Source of the DNA: Glaciihabitans sp.
Lineage (GTDB): Bacteria > Actinomycetota > Actinomycetes > Actinomycetales > Microbacteriaceae
Direction of reading: 5' to 3'
NCBI GenBank assembly: GCA_025463785.1
Contig: JAODBD010000001.1
Span: 118,292-182,291, forward strand
Length of the DNA: 64,000 nt
How positions within the stretch are numbered: the first letter of the stretch is position 1; every line of letters begins with the position of its first letter. The position numbers were made by a program, and so were the translations under genes. This document shows, piece after piece, positions 39,144 through 49,607 of this stretch. The notes under the pieces are model-generated. The model made no database searches, was not told the origin of the DNA, and saw nothing but the letters and a program-made list of their open reading frames with translations.

Positions 39144-39788
39144 ATGAGCCGCAGGAAACGCATCACGGGTCACGGGTTGCTGGGGACGGTGCTCATGGCA
39201 CTGACCCTCACGGTCGGACTGGCCGGGCCCGCCGCGGCCGCCCCCCCGACCCCACCCGACACCGCGACGTCGCGTACGCATCTCAGCGCGATCACCACGA
39301 GCCCCGAGGGCTCCTCGAGCGGGTACAGCCGGAGCCTGTTCCCGCACTGGATCACGATCTCCGGCTCGTGCAACACCAGGGAGACCGTGCTCAAGCGCGA
39401 CGGGTCCAACGTCTCCGTCGGCTCGGACTGCTATCCGACCTCGGGCTCGTGGTACAGCCCGTACGACGGCGCCACCTGGACCAGCCCGTCGAGCATCGAC
39501 ATCGACCATATGGTGCCGCTCGCGCAGGCATGGCGCTCGGGCGCCAGCTCCTGGACGACCAGCCGCCGCCAGCAGTTCGCCAACGACCTATCCTTGTCCC
39601 AGCTCTGGGCCGTGACGGACACGGTCAACCAGGCCAAGGGTGACAAGGACCCCGCGCAGTGGAAGCCGTCGCGCACGGCGATCTGGTGCCTGTACGCCCG
39701 GTCCTGGATCGACGTGAAATACAACTACAGCCTGACCGCCGACAGTGCCGAGAAGTCGGCGCTGTCCTCGATGCTCAACTACTGCTGA
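39144..39788 (+). CDS. Secreted HNH endonuclease (DUF1524/GmrSD C-terminal-like)
   Basis: A 214-residue exported nuclease. A signal peptide (MSRRKRITGHGLLGTVLMAL, cleaved near AAAAPP) precedes a globular domain with two cysteine pairs. The motif DIDHMVPLAQAW, then QQFAND, then NQAKGDKDPAQWKP, is the His-metal pattern of the DUF1524 HNH family found in secreted actinomycete nucleases and in the C-terminal half of GmrSD. The ATG at 39144 follows AGGAGG by 5 nt. Probable role: extracellular DNA or RNA breakdown for nutrition or competition. It stands alone and ends at a 40-nt palindrome. Confidence 0.9.
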   Translation: MSRRKRITGHGLLGTVLMALTLTVGLAGPAAAAPPTPPDTATSRTHLSAITTSPEGSSSGYSRSLFPHWITISGSCNTRETVLKRDGSNVSVGSDCYPTSGSWYSPYDGATWTSPSSIDIDHMVPLAQAWRSGASSWTTSRRQQFANDLSLSQLWAVTDTVNQAKGDKDPAQWKPSRTAIWCLYARSWIDVKYNYSLTADSAEKSALSSMLNYC

Positions 39789-39811
39789 CCCACGCCGCTC
39801 AACCCGTACAG

Positions 39812-39851
39812 GGCGCAAGGTCACCTCGCCCGGGCGAGGTGACCTTGCGCC
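39812..39851. terminator. 40-nt perfect palindrome, bidirectional terminator
   Basis: Twenty bases (GGCGCAAGGTCACCTCGCCC) are followed with no spacer by their exact reverse complement, between the converging HNH nuclease and glgP genes (24 nt after one stop and 17 nt past the other). Position fits a two-way terminator; a GGCCGGCC run follows. Confidence 0.8.
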
Positions 39852-39867
39852 GGCCGGCCGGGACTGC

Positions 39868-42468
39868 TCAGCGGAGATCGCCGTTGGTCATGCCGATGGG
39901 GGCGGGCGGGAAGGCCACCAGGCCCATCTCGGTGCGGCTCGCCAGCATGTCGTGGCGGGGCACCACCCGCACGCTGTAGCCGAACGCGCCGGTGCGGTCC
40001 AGCGGGACCTCGCCCGCATAGCGCAGGCGTCCGTTGTCGAGCACCTCGGTGGCGGCCAGCTCCTCGTGGATCGGGTCGATCAGCGTGTCCGTCTCGTCCA
40101 CGCGGCCGAACACGACCTCGACGGCGACGTCCCCGGGCCGCAGGTCGCCGAGCTCCACCGTGGTACGTACGGTCAGCCGCCCGCCGATGTGCCGGCTGTC
40201 GTCGGCACCGGTGGACTCGACATGGCCGACACCGACGCCGGGCCAGCCCTTGGCCACCCGGTGCTTCCAGTCCGCGAGCTCCCGCGCTCCCGCGCAGGCG
40301 TCGGCGCTCATCGCGGCGGCCGCGGTGGCGGCCGGCGTGTAGAGCCCGGTGACATAGTCGCGCAGCATCCGGGTCGACAGCACCTTCGGCCCGAGCGAGG
40401 CGAGGGTGTGCTTGACCATCTCGAGCCAGCGGCGCGGCAGGCCGTCGCCGCCCCGGTCGTAGAACATCACCGAGACATGCTCCTCGATGAGCTCGTAGAG
40501 GGCGGCCGCCTCGAGTTCGTCACGCCGGTCGGCGTCGTCGACGCCATCGGCCGAGGGGATCGTCCAGCCGTTCTGGCCGTCGAACCACTCGTCCCACCAG
40601 CCGTCCCGGATGGACAGGTTGAGCCCGCCGTTCAGCGCCGCCTTCATGCCTGAGGTGCCGCAGGCCTCGAGGGGACGCAGCGGGTTGTTCATCCAGACGT
40701 CGCAGCCCTGCACCAGCATCTGGCCGAGTGCCATGTCGTAGTCCGGGAGGAACACGATGCGGTGACGCACCCCGGCCTCGTCGGCGAAGCGGACGATGTC
40801 CTGGATGAGGCGTTTGCCCCCCTCGTCCGCCGGATGGGCCTTGCCCGCGATGAGGATCTGCACCGGCCGCTCGGGGTCGAGGAGGAGCTCCCGCAGACGC
40901 TCGGGATCGCGCATCATCAGGGTCAGCCGCTTGTAGGACGGCACCCGGCGGGCGAACCCGATCGTGAGGACGTCGGGGTCGAGGGCGTCGTCCACCCAGG
41001 ACAGCTCCGCCTCGGCGGCTCCGCGCTGACGCCACGACTCACGGAGCCGGCGCCGGGCGTCCTGGACGAGGCGATCCCGCAGCGTGCGGCGGACCTGCCA
41101 GATGTCGGCCTCGGACAGGCTCTGAGCGTGTTCCCAGCCGTGCCCGGACGAGAGCGCGTCCGAGAGGTCCGGAGCGGCGAGCTCGATCATCTCCGGGGCC
41201 ACCCACGTCTCCGCGTGGACGCCATTGGTGATCGAGCCGATCGGTACCTCGTCGACGTCGAAACCGCCCCACAGGCCACCGAACATCTCGCGGCTCACCT
41301 CGCCGTGCAGCCGGCTCACTCCGTTGACCCGCTGCGCGAGCCGCATGCCCATGACCGCCATGTTGAAGACGGCCGGGTCACCGTCCTCGTAGGTCTCGGC
41401 GCCGAGGGCGAGCACCCGGTCGACCGGCACGCTGGCGGTCTCGTTCGGGCCCCCGAAGTACTTCTGGATCAGCTCCCGCGGGAAGCGGTCGATCCCGGCC
41501 GGCACCGGCGTGTGCGTGGTGAAGACCGTGCCGGAACGGGCCGCCTCCAGCGCCGCGTCAAAGGTGAGGTCCTGCTCGGTCACGAGCTCGCGGATCCGCT
41601 CCAGCCCCAGGAAACCGGCATGGCCCTCATTGGTGTGGAACACCTCGGGCGCGGGATGGCCGGTGATCCGGCAGTAGGCGCGGATGGACCGCACGCCGCC
41701 GATGCCCAGCAGCATCTCCTGCAGCAGCCGGTGGTCGGTGCCCCCGCCGTAGAGGCGGTCGGTCACGTCCCGGGAGGCGTGGTCGTTCTCCTCCACATCG
41801 GAGTCGAGCAGCAGCAGTGGCACCCGCCCGACTCTGGCCAGCCAGACCTGGGCGCTCAGGTCGTGGCCCTCGGGCAGTGCGACCACGACACGCACGGGTG
41901 TGCCATCGGCCTCGCGCAGCAGGGCGAGCGGGAGTCCGTTGGGGGAGATCGGCGGATAGCGCTCCAGCTGCCAGCCGTCCGGCGAAAGCGACTGGGAGAA
42001 GTAACCGTGACGGTAGAGCAGTCCGACGCCGATGATCGGCACGCCGAGATCGCTTGCGGTCTTGAGGTGGTCGCCGGCCAGGATTCCGAGGCCGCCGGAG
42101 TACTGCGGGAGCGCGGCGGTGATGCCGTACTCAGGTGAGAAGTAGGCGATGGCGCCCGGTTGCGAGCCGGTCAGCGACTGGTACCAGCGCGGGGAGCTCA
42201 GATACTCCCGGAGGTCGTCTGCCGCGTCCTGCAGGCGGCGCTGGAAGCGGCGGTCCCCCGCCAGGGTCGCGAGCCGCTCGGCGGAGACCTCCCCGAGCAG
42301 CTTCACGGGATCGTGCCGCACGGTCTCCCAGAGCTCAGGGTCCACCGAGCGGAACAATTCGATCGTCTCGTTATGCCATGACCAGCGGAGGTTGAGGACA
42401 AGCTCCTCGAGCTGCCGGAGTGGTTCGGGCAGGACGGTACGTACGGTGAATCGTCGGATGGCCTTCAC
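39868..42468 (-). CDS. glgP: Alpha-glucan phosphorylase (DUF3417 N-terminus)
   Basis: An 866-residue glycogen/alpha-glucan phosphorylase of the actinobacterial type, releasing glucose 1-phosphate. From GTG 42468 it begins VKAIRRFTVRTVLPEPLRQL, the usual start, followed by a DUF3417 region (LRWSWH) and the GT35-like core with IAYFSPEYGITAALPQYSGG, NEGHAGFLGLERIRE, the phosphate-site RRVPSYKRLTLM and PLRPLEACGTSGMKAALNG, which includes the PLP lysine environment. It is divergent from glgE. No stop codon separates it from a VanZ-like membrane domain upstream in the same frame, so the real product may be longer; see the next entry. Confidence 0.92.
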   Translation of the reverse strand: MKAIRRFTVRTVLPEPLRQLEELVLNLRWSWHNETIELFRSVDPELWETVRHDPVKLLGEVSAERLATLAGDRRFQRRLQDAADDLREYLSSPRWYQSLTGSQPGAIAYFSPEYGITAALPQYSGGLGILAGDHLKTASDLGVPIIGVGLLYRHGYFSQSLSPDGWQLERYPPISPNGLPLALLREADGTPVRVVVALPEGHDLSAQVWLARVGRVPLLLLDSDVEENDHASRDVTDRLYGGGTDHRLLQEMLLGIGGVRSIRAYCRITGHPAPEVFHTNEGHAGFLGLERIRELVTEQDLTFDAALEAARSGTVFTTHTPVPAGIDRFPRELIQKYFGGPNETASVPVDRVLALGAETYEDGDPAVFNMAVMGMRLAQRVNGVSRLHGEVSREMFGGLWGGFDVDEVPIGSITNGVHAETWVAPEMIELAAPDLSDALSSGHGWEHAQSLSEADIWQVRRTLRDRLVQDARRRLRESWRQRGAAEAELSWVDDALDPDVLTIGFARRVPSYKRLTLMMRDPERLRELLLDPERPVQILIAGKAHPADEGGKRLIQDIVRFADEAGVRHRIVFLPDYDMALGQMLVQGCDVWMNNPLRPLEACGTSGMKAALNGGLNLSIRDGWWDEWFDGQNGWTIPSADGVDDADRRDELEAAALYELIEEHVSVMFYDRGGDGLPRRWLEMVKHTLASLGPKVLSTRMLRDYVTGLYTPAATAAAAMSADACAGARELADWKHRVAKGWPGVGVGHVESTGADDSRHIGGRLTVRTTVELGDLRPGDVAVEVVFGRVDETDTLIDPIHEELAATEVLDNGRLRYAGEVPLDRTGAFGYSVRVVPRHDMLASRTEMGLVAFPPAPIGMTNGDLR

Positions 42469-43104
42469 GCTGGGCAACGCTATGCGTACGGCCGGGGTGC
42501 TCGCGACCCAAACCCGCAGACAAGATCCCTTCAGGTTGGTCAAGAGTGTCCCGGCATCCGCGCCCGCGCCGGACGGCCCCCGCGGCCCGGCCCGCCGCCG
42601 CCGCAGGAGGCGGTGGAGACCCAGGATCCCGACGGCGGCGAGCCCTCCCGCGGCGACTCCCGCGGAGTTGTACGCCCAGTCCCCCGGGTCGCACTCCCGT
42701 CCGGGGTCGAGCGTCTGCAGGAACTCCACGAGCACGAAGGACCCGGTGAGTGCCGCCGTCGTGAGCGCCGGGCGGCGGGTGGCGAGTACGCCGAAGAATC
42801 CGGGCGGGACCCAGAGCGCGACGTTCGCGACGTCCTCCAGGCCACGGCCGCCGAAGGCCCGGACCGACCGCGCCATTTGGGCGGCCGGATCACTGAGGCA
42901 CCAACCGAGCCGCTCCGCCGCCCCGGCGCCGACGGCCTGGGGCAGGGTCAGGGCCGCGCAGAGCGCCACGGACAGGCACATCAGCAAGGTGGGCACCGGC
43001 GCCCAATCGGTGCGCCGCACCAGTGCCCGCCATATCGGCACGGAGCCCCACCCGAGGATTCCCAGCAGGATCGGCGTGTGCAAGGCCTCGACCGGCAAGG
43101 CCAC
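42469..43104 (-). CDS. VanZ-like membrane domain read in frame into glgP
   Basis: About 212 residues upstream of the usual GlgP start. Starting at a GTG (43104) with a GGAGG ribosome site 5 nt before it, the sequence shows about four or five hydrophobic segments and the VanZ-like pattern DVANVALWVPPGFFGVL, then FLQTLDPGRECDPGDWAYN. After a Gly/Arg-rich tail the frame runs through to glgP with no stop. Either this is a VanZ-GlgP fusion of 1,078 residues, which would place the phosphorylase at the membrane, or a stop was lost or two proteins are made by internal initiation at 42468. The last 35 codons before glgP look like non-coding leader rather than protein. Confidence 0.6.
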
Positions 43105-43368
43105 TCGCACCTCCGATGCGGGTCGGTCCGGGCCTCCGGCACGAGGGAGTCCCAGGGGTTCGTCCGCGGTCGTGCCCCCGCGACGCATCCTGTACGCCCG
43201 CGCGACGTCGCGTGTCCAACTCCTTGCGGAAAGTTAAGCCTTCGTATCCGAAGGCAAGCCGTCGATGTTGGGCATGAAGACGCTTGGATAGACGCACCTG
43301 GATCGGACATTGCACCCGTTCCGATAACGCAAGATGGGGCTCGGCAGCAGGGCGAGCAGAGGTGGGGT

Positions 43369-45468
43369 ATGCGCGTAGGACCGGATATCACCCGCGACAT
43401 CGGTGATCGCCAGTTGACCGAAGTCCGTACCGAGTCGGAGAATCCGCCGGTAGCGTTGCCGACGATGATCGAACGCATTCCCATCCTCGACATAGAACCC
43501 GTGGTCAACGGCGGGCGCTGGCCCGCGAAGGCCTCCATCGGCGAGTCATTCCCAGTGAGCGCGACCGTGTTCCGCGAGGGGCACGAGATGCTCGGCGCCG
43601 GGGTGGTGCTGCGCGCCCCGGACGGGACCACTCGCCCCCTCGCGCACATGAGCGAGCCGGTGCCCGGCACCGACCGCTACACCGCCGAGGTGACCGTCGG
43701 CGGCACCGGCATGTGGCACTTCCGCGTGGAGGCGTGGGGCGACCCGGTCGCGCACTGGTGGCACGACGCGGACATCAAGGTGCCGCGCGGCCAGGACATC
43801 GACCTGATGTTCAAAGAGGGCGCGTCGCTGTTCGCCCGCGCCGCCGAGGTCGTTCCGGCCGCGGAACGGTCCCCCCTCACCGAACTGGCCAGGGACCTCC
43901 TGGACACCACGATCCCGGAGATGGTCCGGCTCGCCGCCGCCGAGACACCAGAGGTCCGCCGGCTGCTGCGCGCCTACCCGCTCAGGGAGCTGGACACGGC
44001 CTCGCCGTGGTACCCGGTCGTGGTCCACCGCGAGCGTGCGCTCTACGGGTCCTGGTACGAGTTCTTCCCACGCTCCGAAGGGGCCTCCTTCGATCCGCAG
44101 GGACGCAGAGCTCCGATGTCCGGAACGTTCCGAACCTCGATGAAGCGGCTGCCGGCCGTCGCCGACATGGGCTTCGACGTCGTGTATCTGCCGCCGATCC
44201 ACCCGATCGGCCGGACCTTCCGCAAGGGCCCGAACAACACGCTCAACCCCGGCGCGGACGATCCCGGGTCCCCGTGGGCCATCGGGTCGGAGGAGGGCGG
44301 GCACGACGCCGTCCACCCCGACCTGGGCAGGCTCGCCGACTTCGACGCCTTCGTGGCCTATGCCCGCGACCTCGGCATGGAGGTCGCCCTCGACCTGGCC
44401 CTGCAGTGCTCCCCCGACCATCCCTGGGTCAAGGAGCACCCCGAGTGGTTCACCACCCGGGCCGACGGCACGATCGCCTATGCCGAGAACCCGCCGAAGA
44501 AGTACCAGGACATCTATCCGCTCAACTTCGACAACGACCCCGAGGGGATCTACGAGGAGATCGAGCTCCTCGTACGCCACTGGATGGACCACGGGGTCCG
44601 GATCTTCCGGGTGGACAACCCGCACACCAAGCCCGTGGCGTTCTGGGAGCGGCTGCTCGGCGAGATCCACCGCACCGACCCTGATGTGATCTTCCTGGCC
44701 GAGGCGTTCACCCGGCCGGCGATGATGCACACACTCGGCAAGATCGGTTTTCACCAGTCGTACACCTACTTCACCTGGCGCAACACCAAGGTGGAGCTGG
44801 AGGAGTACTTCGCCGAACTGTCCGGCGACGTCGCGAAGTACATGCGGCCGAACCTCTTCGTCAACACCCCGGACATCCTGCACGAATACCTTGTCCACGG
44901 CGGCCGGCCTGCGTTCGAGATCCGCGCCATCCTGGCCGCCCTGCTCTCCCCGACCTGGGGCGTCTACTCCGGGTACGAGCTGATGGAGAACATCCCCGTA
45001 CGCCCGGGCAGTGAGGAGTACCGCGACTCGGAGAAGTACCAGTACCGGCCGCGGGACTGGGAGCGGTCCGAACGGGAGGGCCTCAGCATCGCCCCCCTGA
45101 TCACCCGGCTCAACAGTGTGCGTAAGGGCCATCCGGCCCTGCATCTACTCCGCAACCTGCGGTTCCACCAGGTCGACCAGCCCGAGCTGATCTGCTTCTC
45201 CAAGCGGCTGCCCGGCCCCGAAGGGGACACGCCCGCCGGCGAGCTCGGAGACGTCGTGCTGGCGGTCGTGAACCTCAATCCGCATCAGGCGCGCGAGGCC
45301 ACGGTCCATCTGGACCTCCCCGCGCTCGGACTCGACTGGTCGGAGGAGTTCGTCGTGACCGACGAGCTGACCGGTGAGTCCTATCCGTGGCGGCAGGCCA
45401 ACTACGTGCGCCTGGACCCCCACACAAAGCCCGCCCACATCTTCACGCTCCGGAGAAACGAGAGTTGA
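43369..45468 (+). CDS. glgE: Alpha-1,4-glucan:maltose-1-phosphate maltosyltransferase
   Basis: A GlgE-type GH13_3 enzyme that extends alpha-1,4-glucan using maltose 1-phosphate. The N-terminal domain has [20 protein letters not shown] and [15 protein letters not shown]; the barrel has [20 protein letters not shown], the nucleophile Asp in [11 protein letters not shown] and the acid/base Glu in FLAEAFTRP. Length is 699 residues from 43369, which has an AGAGGTGG site, or 667 from ATG 43465 ([12 protein letters not shown]). It begins the glgE-treS-mak operon and is divergent from glgP. The stop overlaps treS by 4 nt. Confidence 0.93.
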   Translation: MRVGPDITRDIGDRQLTEVRTESENPPVALPTMIERIPILDIEPVVNGGRWPAKASIGESFPVSATVFREGHEMLGAGVVLRAPDGTTRPLAHMSEPVPGTDRYTAEVTVGGTGMWHFRVEAWGDPVAHWWHDADIKVPRGQDIDLMFKEGASLFARAAEVVPAAERSPLTELARDLLDTTIPEMVRLAAAETPEVRRLLRAYPLRELDTASPWYPVVVHRERALYGSWYEFFPRSEGASFDPQGRRAPMSGTFRTSMKRLPAVADMGFDVVYLPPIHPIGRTFRKGPNNTLNPGADDPGSPWAIGSEEGGHDAVHPDLGRLADFDAFVAYARDLGMEVALDLALQCSPDHPWVKEHPEWFTTRADGTIAYAENPPKKYQDIYPLNFDNDPEGIYEEIELLVRHWMDHGVRIFRVDNPHTKPVAFWERLLGEIHRTDPDVIFLAEAFTRPAMMHTLGKIGFHQSYTYFTWRNTKVELEEYFAELSGDVAKYMRPNLFVNTPDILHEYLVHGGRPAFEIRAILAALLSPTWGVYSGYELMENIPVRPGSEEYRDSEKYQYRPRDWERSEREGLSIAPLITRLNSVRKGHPALHLLRNLRFHQVDQPELICFSKRLPGPEGDTPAGELGDVVLAVVNLNPHQAREATVHLDLPALGLDWSEEFVVTDELTGESYPWRQANYVRLDPHTKPAHIFTLRRNES

Positions 45469-47255
45469 CCACGCCGCCTTCCCCCGGCTCCCTGCCGGAG
45501 GCCGACACCGCCGCGCTCGACACATCAGTCGCGGAACCGGTGCCGGACACGTTCACGTACGACAAGCCGAACGACCCGCGTTGGTACAAGCGCGCGGTCT
45601 TCTATGAGGTCGCGATCCGAGGTTTCAGCGACTCCAGTGGAGACGGCACCGGGGACATCCGCGGTCTCATCGGCAAACTCGATTATCTGCAGTGGCTCGG
45701 CATCGACTGCATTTGGCTGCTGCCGATGTACCAGTCGCCGCTGCGCGACGGCGGATACGACATCGCCGAGTACACCAAGATCCTTCCGGAGTTCGGAGAC
45801 CTCGGTGACTTCGTAGAGCTGATCGAGGAGGCGCACCAGCGCGGCATCCGGGTCATCGCCGACCTGGTCATGAACCACACCAGTGATCAGCACCCCTGGT
45901 TCCAGGCGTCCCGATCGGACCCGGACGGGCCGTACGGCGACTTCTACATGTGGTCGGACACCGACGAGCCCTACGCCGACGCGCGGATCATCTTCGTGGA
46001 CACCGAGGCGTCGAACTGGACCTACGACCAGGTGCGCGGACAGTACTACTGGCACCGGTTCTTCCACCACCAGCCCGACCTGAACTACGACAACCCCGAT
46101 GTCCAGGACGCGATGATCGAAGTGCTGCGGTTCTGGCTGGACCTGGGCATCGACGGGTTCCGGCTCGACGCCGTCCCCTACCTCTACGCGCGCGAGGGGA
46201 CCAACAGCGAGAACCTGCCCGAGACGCACGACTATCTCAAGCGGGTCCGCGCCGAGATCGACCGGCTGTACCCCGACCGGGTGATGCTCGCCGAGGCCAA
46301 CCAGTGGCCGGCCGACGTGGTGGAGTACTTCGGCGACCCGGCCACGGGCGGGGACGAGTGCCACATGGCGTTCCACTTCCCGGTCATGCCGCGGATCTTC
46401 ATGGCCGTACGCCGGGAGCAGCGCTATCCGATCTCGGAGATCATGGCGCAGACGCCGAAGATCCCGGAGAACTGCCAGTGGGGCATCTTCCTGCGCAACC
46501 ACGACGAGCTGACGCTCGAGATGGTGACCGACGAAGAGCGCGACTATATGTACACCGAGTACGCCAAGGATCCCCGGATGAAGGCCAACATCGGGATCCG
46601 GCGCCGCCTCGCCCCACTGCTGGACAACGACCGCAACCAGCTCGAGCTCTTCACCGCGCTGCTGCTGTCCCTGCCCGGCTCGCCGGTCATGTACTACGGC
46701 GACGAGATCGGGATGGGCGACAACATCTGGCTGGGCGACCGCGACGGGGTCCGTACCCCGATGCAGTGGACCCCGGATCGTAACGCCGGGTTCTCGACGT
46801 GCGATCCGGCCCGGCTGTACCTCCCCGTCATCATGGACCCGATCTACGGCTATCAGGCCATCAATGTCGAGTCGCAGCAGAACAACCCCGGCTCGCTGCT
46901 GCACTGGACCCGCAAGATGATCGAGATCCGCAAGCGCCACCCGGTGTTCGGGCTCGGGTCCTATGTGGAGCTGTCCGCCTCCAACCCGAGCGTGCTCGCG
47001 TTCGTACGTGAGTTCGGCGACGACCGCGTGCTGTGCGTCAACAACCTGTCGCGGTTCCCGCAGCCTGTGGAGCTCGACCTGCGCCGGTTCGAGGGCTCCA
47101 CTCCGATCGAGTGCATGGGGGGCGTGCAATTTCCCGCCGCGGGCGAATTGCCGTATCTCCTGACGCTTCCTGGGCATGGCTTCTACTGGTTCCTTCTGCC
47201 TCCCGTCCCTCCGGCCAACGAGACAGAAGGCGAAGAACAAGAAGAGGTGAAGTAG
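45465..47255 (+). CDS. treS: Trehalose synthase (maltose-trehalose interconversion)
   Basis: A 596-residue GH13_16 enzyme that interconverts trehalose and maltose. Core motifs: [33 protein letters not shown], nucleophile Asp in [11 protein letters not shown], acid/base Glu in MLAEANQWP, and [11 protein letters not shown]. The start appears to be TTG at 45465 (TTG ACC ACG), overlapping the glgE stop as TTGA, with GGAGA upstream; no better ATG or GTG lies before the conserved [18 protein letters not shown]. It feeds maltose to the kinase encoded next. Confidence 0.93.
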   Translation: MTTPPSPGSLPEADTAALDTSVAEPVPDTFTYDKPNDPRWYKRAVFYEVAIRGFSDSSGDGTGDIRGLIGKLDYLQWLGIDCIWLLPMYQSPLRDGGYDIAEYTKILPEFGDLGDFVELIEEAHQRGIRVIADLVMNHTSDQHPWFQASRSDPDGPYGDFYMWSDTDEPYADARIIFVDTEASNWTYDQVRGQYYWHRFFHHQPDLNYDNPDVQDAMIEVLRFWLDLGIDGFRLDAVPYLYAREGTNSENLPETHDYLKRVRAEIDRLYPDRVMLAEANQWPADVVEYFGDPATGGDECHMAFHFPVMPRIFMAVRREQRYPISEIMAQTPKIPENCQWGIFLRNHDELTLEMVTDEERDYMYTEYAKDPRMKANIGIRRRLAPLLDNDRNQLELFTALLLSLPGSPVMYYGDEIGMGDNIWLGDRDGVRTPMQWTPDRNAGFSTCDPARLYLPVIMDPIYGYQAINVESQQNNPGSLLHWTRKMIEIRKRHPVFGLGSYVELSASNPSVLAFVREFGDDRVLCVNNLSRFPQPVELDLRRFEGSTPIECMGGVQFPAAGELPYLLTLPGHGFYWFLLPPVPPANETEGEEQEEVK

Positions 47256-47258
47256 GCA

Positions 47259-48695
47259 GTGCGGTCGCCTGACCCCACCGGGGCATCGAACCCAGCCGAT
47301 CTCGTCGACATGCGGGAGCTCCGTGAGCTTCTGGAGGATTGGGTGCCCCGGCAACGGTGGTTCGCCGGAAAGGGGCGGGAGCTCCGCGGGGTCACGACCG
47401 TCACGGATACCGAACTGTGCGGCGGAGATCCGGCGCTGCGGCACGTCGTCATCGGCGTCGGGCACGACACGGTGCCCGGGTCGCCGGACGGCGGCACCAC
47501 CGTCGACCGCTACCAGCTGCTGCTGGGGATGCGGACCGAGCTGCCCCACCGGCTGGAGTACGGCCATATCGGCCGGGTCGGCGGCTGGCACGTTTACGAC
47601 GCCGCACACGATCCGGAGCTCACGCGGGCGCTGCTCACCGGCATCGCGTCCGACGCCGACACCGGCCCGCTGCGGCTCCGGTCCCTGCCGGGCGCGCCGA
47701 TCGACACCGAGCTGGTGAGCCTGGCGAGCCCGGCCGAGCAGAGCAACACCTCCCTGATCTACGGCGAGACCTACATCTGCAAGCTCTTCCGGCGGATCAC
47801 GCCCGGGATCAACCCGGACCTGGAGCTGAGCCGCGGGCTGTCGCGGGTGGGATGCGAGCACATCCCGGCGGTGTACGGCTGGATCGAGATGGACCTGGAC
47901 GGCGAGCCGACCACGCTGGCCATGCTCTCGGAATACCTGCGCACCGCCACCGACGGCTGGCGGCTCGCCGCCACGAGCGTCCGGGACCTCTACGCCGAGG
48001 CGGACCTGCACCCCGACGAGGTGGGCGGCGACTTCGCCTCCGAAGCCAGGCGGCTCGGAGCCGCGACGGCCGCGGTGCACGGTGACCTGGCGCGGGCGTT
48101 CGGCGTCTCCACGCTGGCCCCGGACGAGGTGCGCGCCATGGCCGAGCGGATGCGCGAGCGCCTGGACCGGACGGTCCTCGTCGTTGCGGAGCTCGAGCCG
48201 TATGCCGCGATGATCGGTACGGTCTTCGACGAGCTGGCCAAACAGGACGAGCCGCTTCGCGTGCAGCGCGTCCACGGCGACTACCACCTCGGTCAGGTGA
48301 TGCGGACCGAACGCGGCTGGATGCTGCTGGACTTCGAGGGCGAACCGCTGCACACGCTGGCCGACCGGCGCCTGCCGAGCCACCCGCTGCGCGACGTCGC
48401 CGGAATGCTCCGCTCGTTCGAGTACGCCGCGCTCCATCTGCTGTCGGGACAGCGCCAGATCGCCCCGGAGGCGGGTGAACAGCTGGAGTTCCGCGCCCGT
48501 GAGTGGGCCGACCGCAACCGGGTCGCGTTCTGCCGCGGCTATGCCGAGGGCGGCGGCGAGGACCCGGCCGCCCATGGGGTGCTGCTGCGCGCCTTCGAAT
48601 TTGACAAGGCCGTTTACGAGGTCCTGTACGAAGCGCGAAACCGGCCATCCTGGTTGCATATCCCGCTGAGCTCCCTGCGGCGTTTCGCCGGCTGA
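47259..48695 (+). CDS. mak: Maltokinase (maltose 1-kinase)
   Basis: A 478-residue maltokinase (Pep2/Mak) of the aminoglycoside-phosphotransferase-like fold, making maltose 1-phosphate for GlgE. It has the N-terminal VPRQRWFAGKGRE start of the cap domain, the catalytic HGDYHLGQV and LLDFEGEPLH motifs. The GTG at 47259, 3 nt after the treS stop, follows a GAGGTGAAG site. The gene is the last of the glgE-treS-mak operon; a 912-nt gap follows where the branching enzyme gene often comes next in relatives. Confidence 0.93.
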   Translation: MRSPDPTGASNPADLVDMRELRELLEDWVPRQRWFAGKGRELRGVTTVTDTELCGGDPALRHVVIGVGHDTVPGSPDGGTTVDRYQLLLGMRTELPHRLEYGHIGRVGGWHVYDAAHDPELTRALLTGIASDADTGPLRLRSLPGAPIDTELVSLASPAEQSNTSLIYGETYICKLFRRITPGINPDLELSRGLSRVGCEHIPAVYGWIEMDLDGEPTTLAMLSEYLRTATDGWRLAATSVRDLYAEADLHPDEVGGDFASEARRLGAATAAVHGDLARAFGVSTLAPDEVRAMAERMRERLDRTVLVVAELEPYAAMIGTVFDELAKQDEPLRVQRVHGDYHLGQVMRTERGWMLLDFEGEPLHTLADRRLPSHPLRDVAGMLRSFEYAALHLLSGQRQIAPEAGEQLEFRAREWADRNRVAFCRGYAEGGGEDPAAHGVLLRAFEFDKAVYEVLYEARNRPSWLHIPLSSLRRFAG

Positions 48696-49607
48696 TCCGC
48701 GCCCGGCGCAGACCTGGCGGTGCGGCGGCTCATATCTGTATCCGCCATGGCTTTTCGCCGCGCCGCCGGGGCCCGGTGGCGTCTTTGGCATAGGCGGCCG
48801 TCCGGCGGCGGAGGATGCCCCCACCTGGCCGGACGAGGGGCCATTCCGTTCCGCCCGGGTCCAATGACCTCGCGGAACCTGGCTCATCCGGGGCCCGAGA
48901 CCGGCCGTCGCCCCAGGGGCCGTCATTCGCCCGCCCGTACGGGTGAGGCGCCGGTGTTCCTTCACGATAATGCTTCGCGGTGATGAAGGGACAGCGGCGA
49001 AAAGCATGCGCCGGGTCATGGAACCGCTCCCGGAATTCGATGCCCAGGATATCGGCCCGCGCTTCGGCACCCGGGCGGCTCATCGGCGACGCCGGCCGGT
49101 CCCGCACCTCCGAACAATCCCCGCGTGCCGACGGCACGGCCCAGTTGAAGCGGATCATCGACCACCTTCCCATCCCCGCATTTGACTGGGCACGGCCGCG
49201 CGAATCCGCTAGCTTACGGTCGCATGAACAGCCCGAACCCCCAAAACCGGGTATTGACCATAACTTCGACTTACAAGGCATATCCGCTATTTATCTCCGC
49301 TGCACCATAAGCCAGTAATCGCCCCAAGCGGACACGAATTCGACCCTTACCTCGAAGCCATCCATCGGTAATCCGCACCTCATGTTTGGGTAAAGCCGCG
49401 ACCAGCCGCGACGGCGTGGCCCAAAGTCAAAACCAAAACGACATACGTGCCCGGTCACAGTTGTTGTGGCCGCCCCCTTAACCGACGGAGCGGTACGGCA
49501 TGAATGGTTAGCACTGCGTCACCTAAGGGAGTGGTTGCGTGAGCATTCGACACAACGCGGGGACGGCTGGCGTCAAATAGGCATACACCACTCCCACGGG
49601 GGCTACT
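48696..49607. other. 912-nt non-coding region before the exopolysaccharide operon
   Basis: No supported protein gene on either strand; long open frames here are antisense artefacts of high GC. The second half is clearly less GC-rich than its surroundings. A weak -10-like TAGCTT lies near 49210. A 28-codon open frame starts at 49224 (MNSPNPQNRVLT) but has no clear ribosome site. The last 90 nt hold an inverted repeat around a 13-codon open frame just before the first glycosyltransferase. It probably carries the operon promoter and a structured leader. Confidence 0.45.
49527..49595 (+). promoter_or_regulatory. Inverted repeat flanking a mini-ORF in the leader
   Basis: GGGAGTGGT at 49527-49535 pairs exactly with ACCACTCCC at 49587-49595, 13 nt before the first ATG of the operon. 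Between the arms a 13-codon open frame (GTG at 49539, coding VSIRHNAGTAGVK) follows an AAGGGAG site that lies within the left arm. Translation of it could open or close the stem. This is speculative. Confidence 0.35.

Noticed and set aside
45525..49070. Minus-strand open frame of 1,181 codons over treS and mak
   Set aside because: It mirrors the real genes codon for codon, shows low-complexity Arg/Val/His-rich sequence and no family motif; long antisense frames are expected at this GC content.
48730..49281. 183-codon minus-strand open frame in the 912-nt gap
   Set aside because: No ribosome site, odd composition, no recognisable motif and composition that shifts midway.
49450..49607. Known riboswitch class in the glycan operon leader
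   Set aside because: I could not match conserved cores of c-di-GMP, c-di-AMP or cobalamin switches; only an inverted repeat and a mini-ORF are seen.
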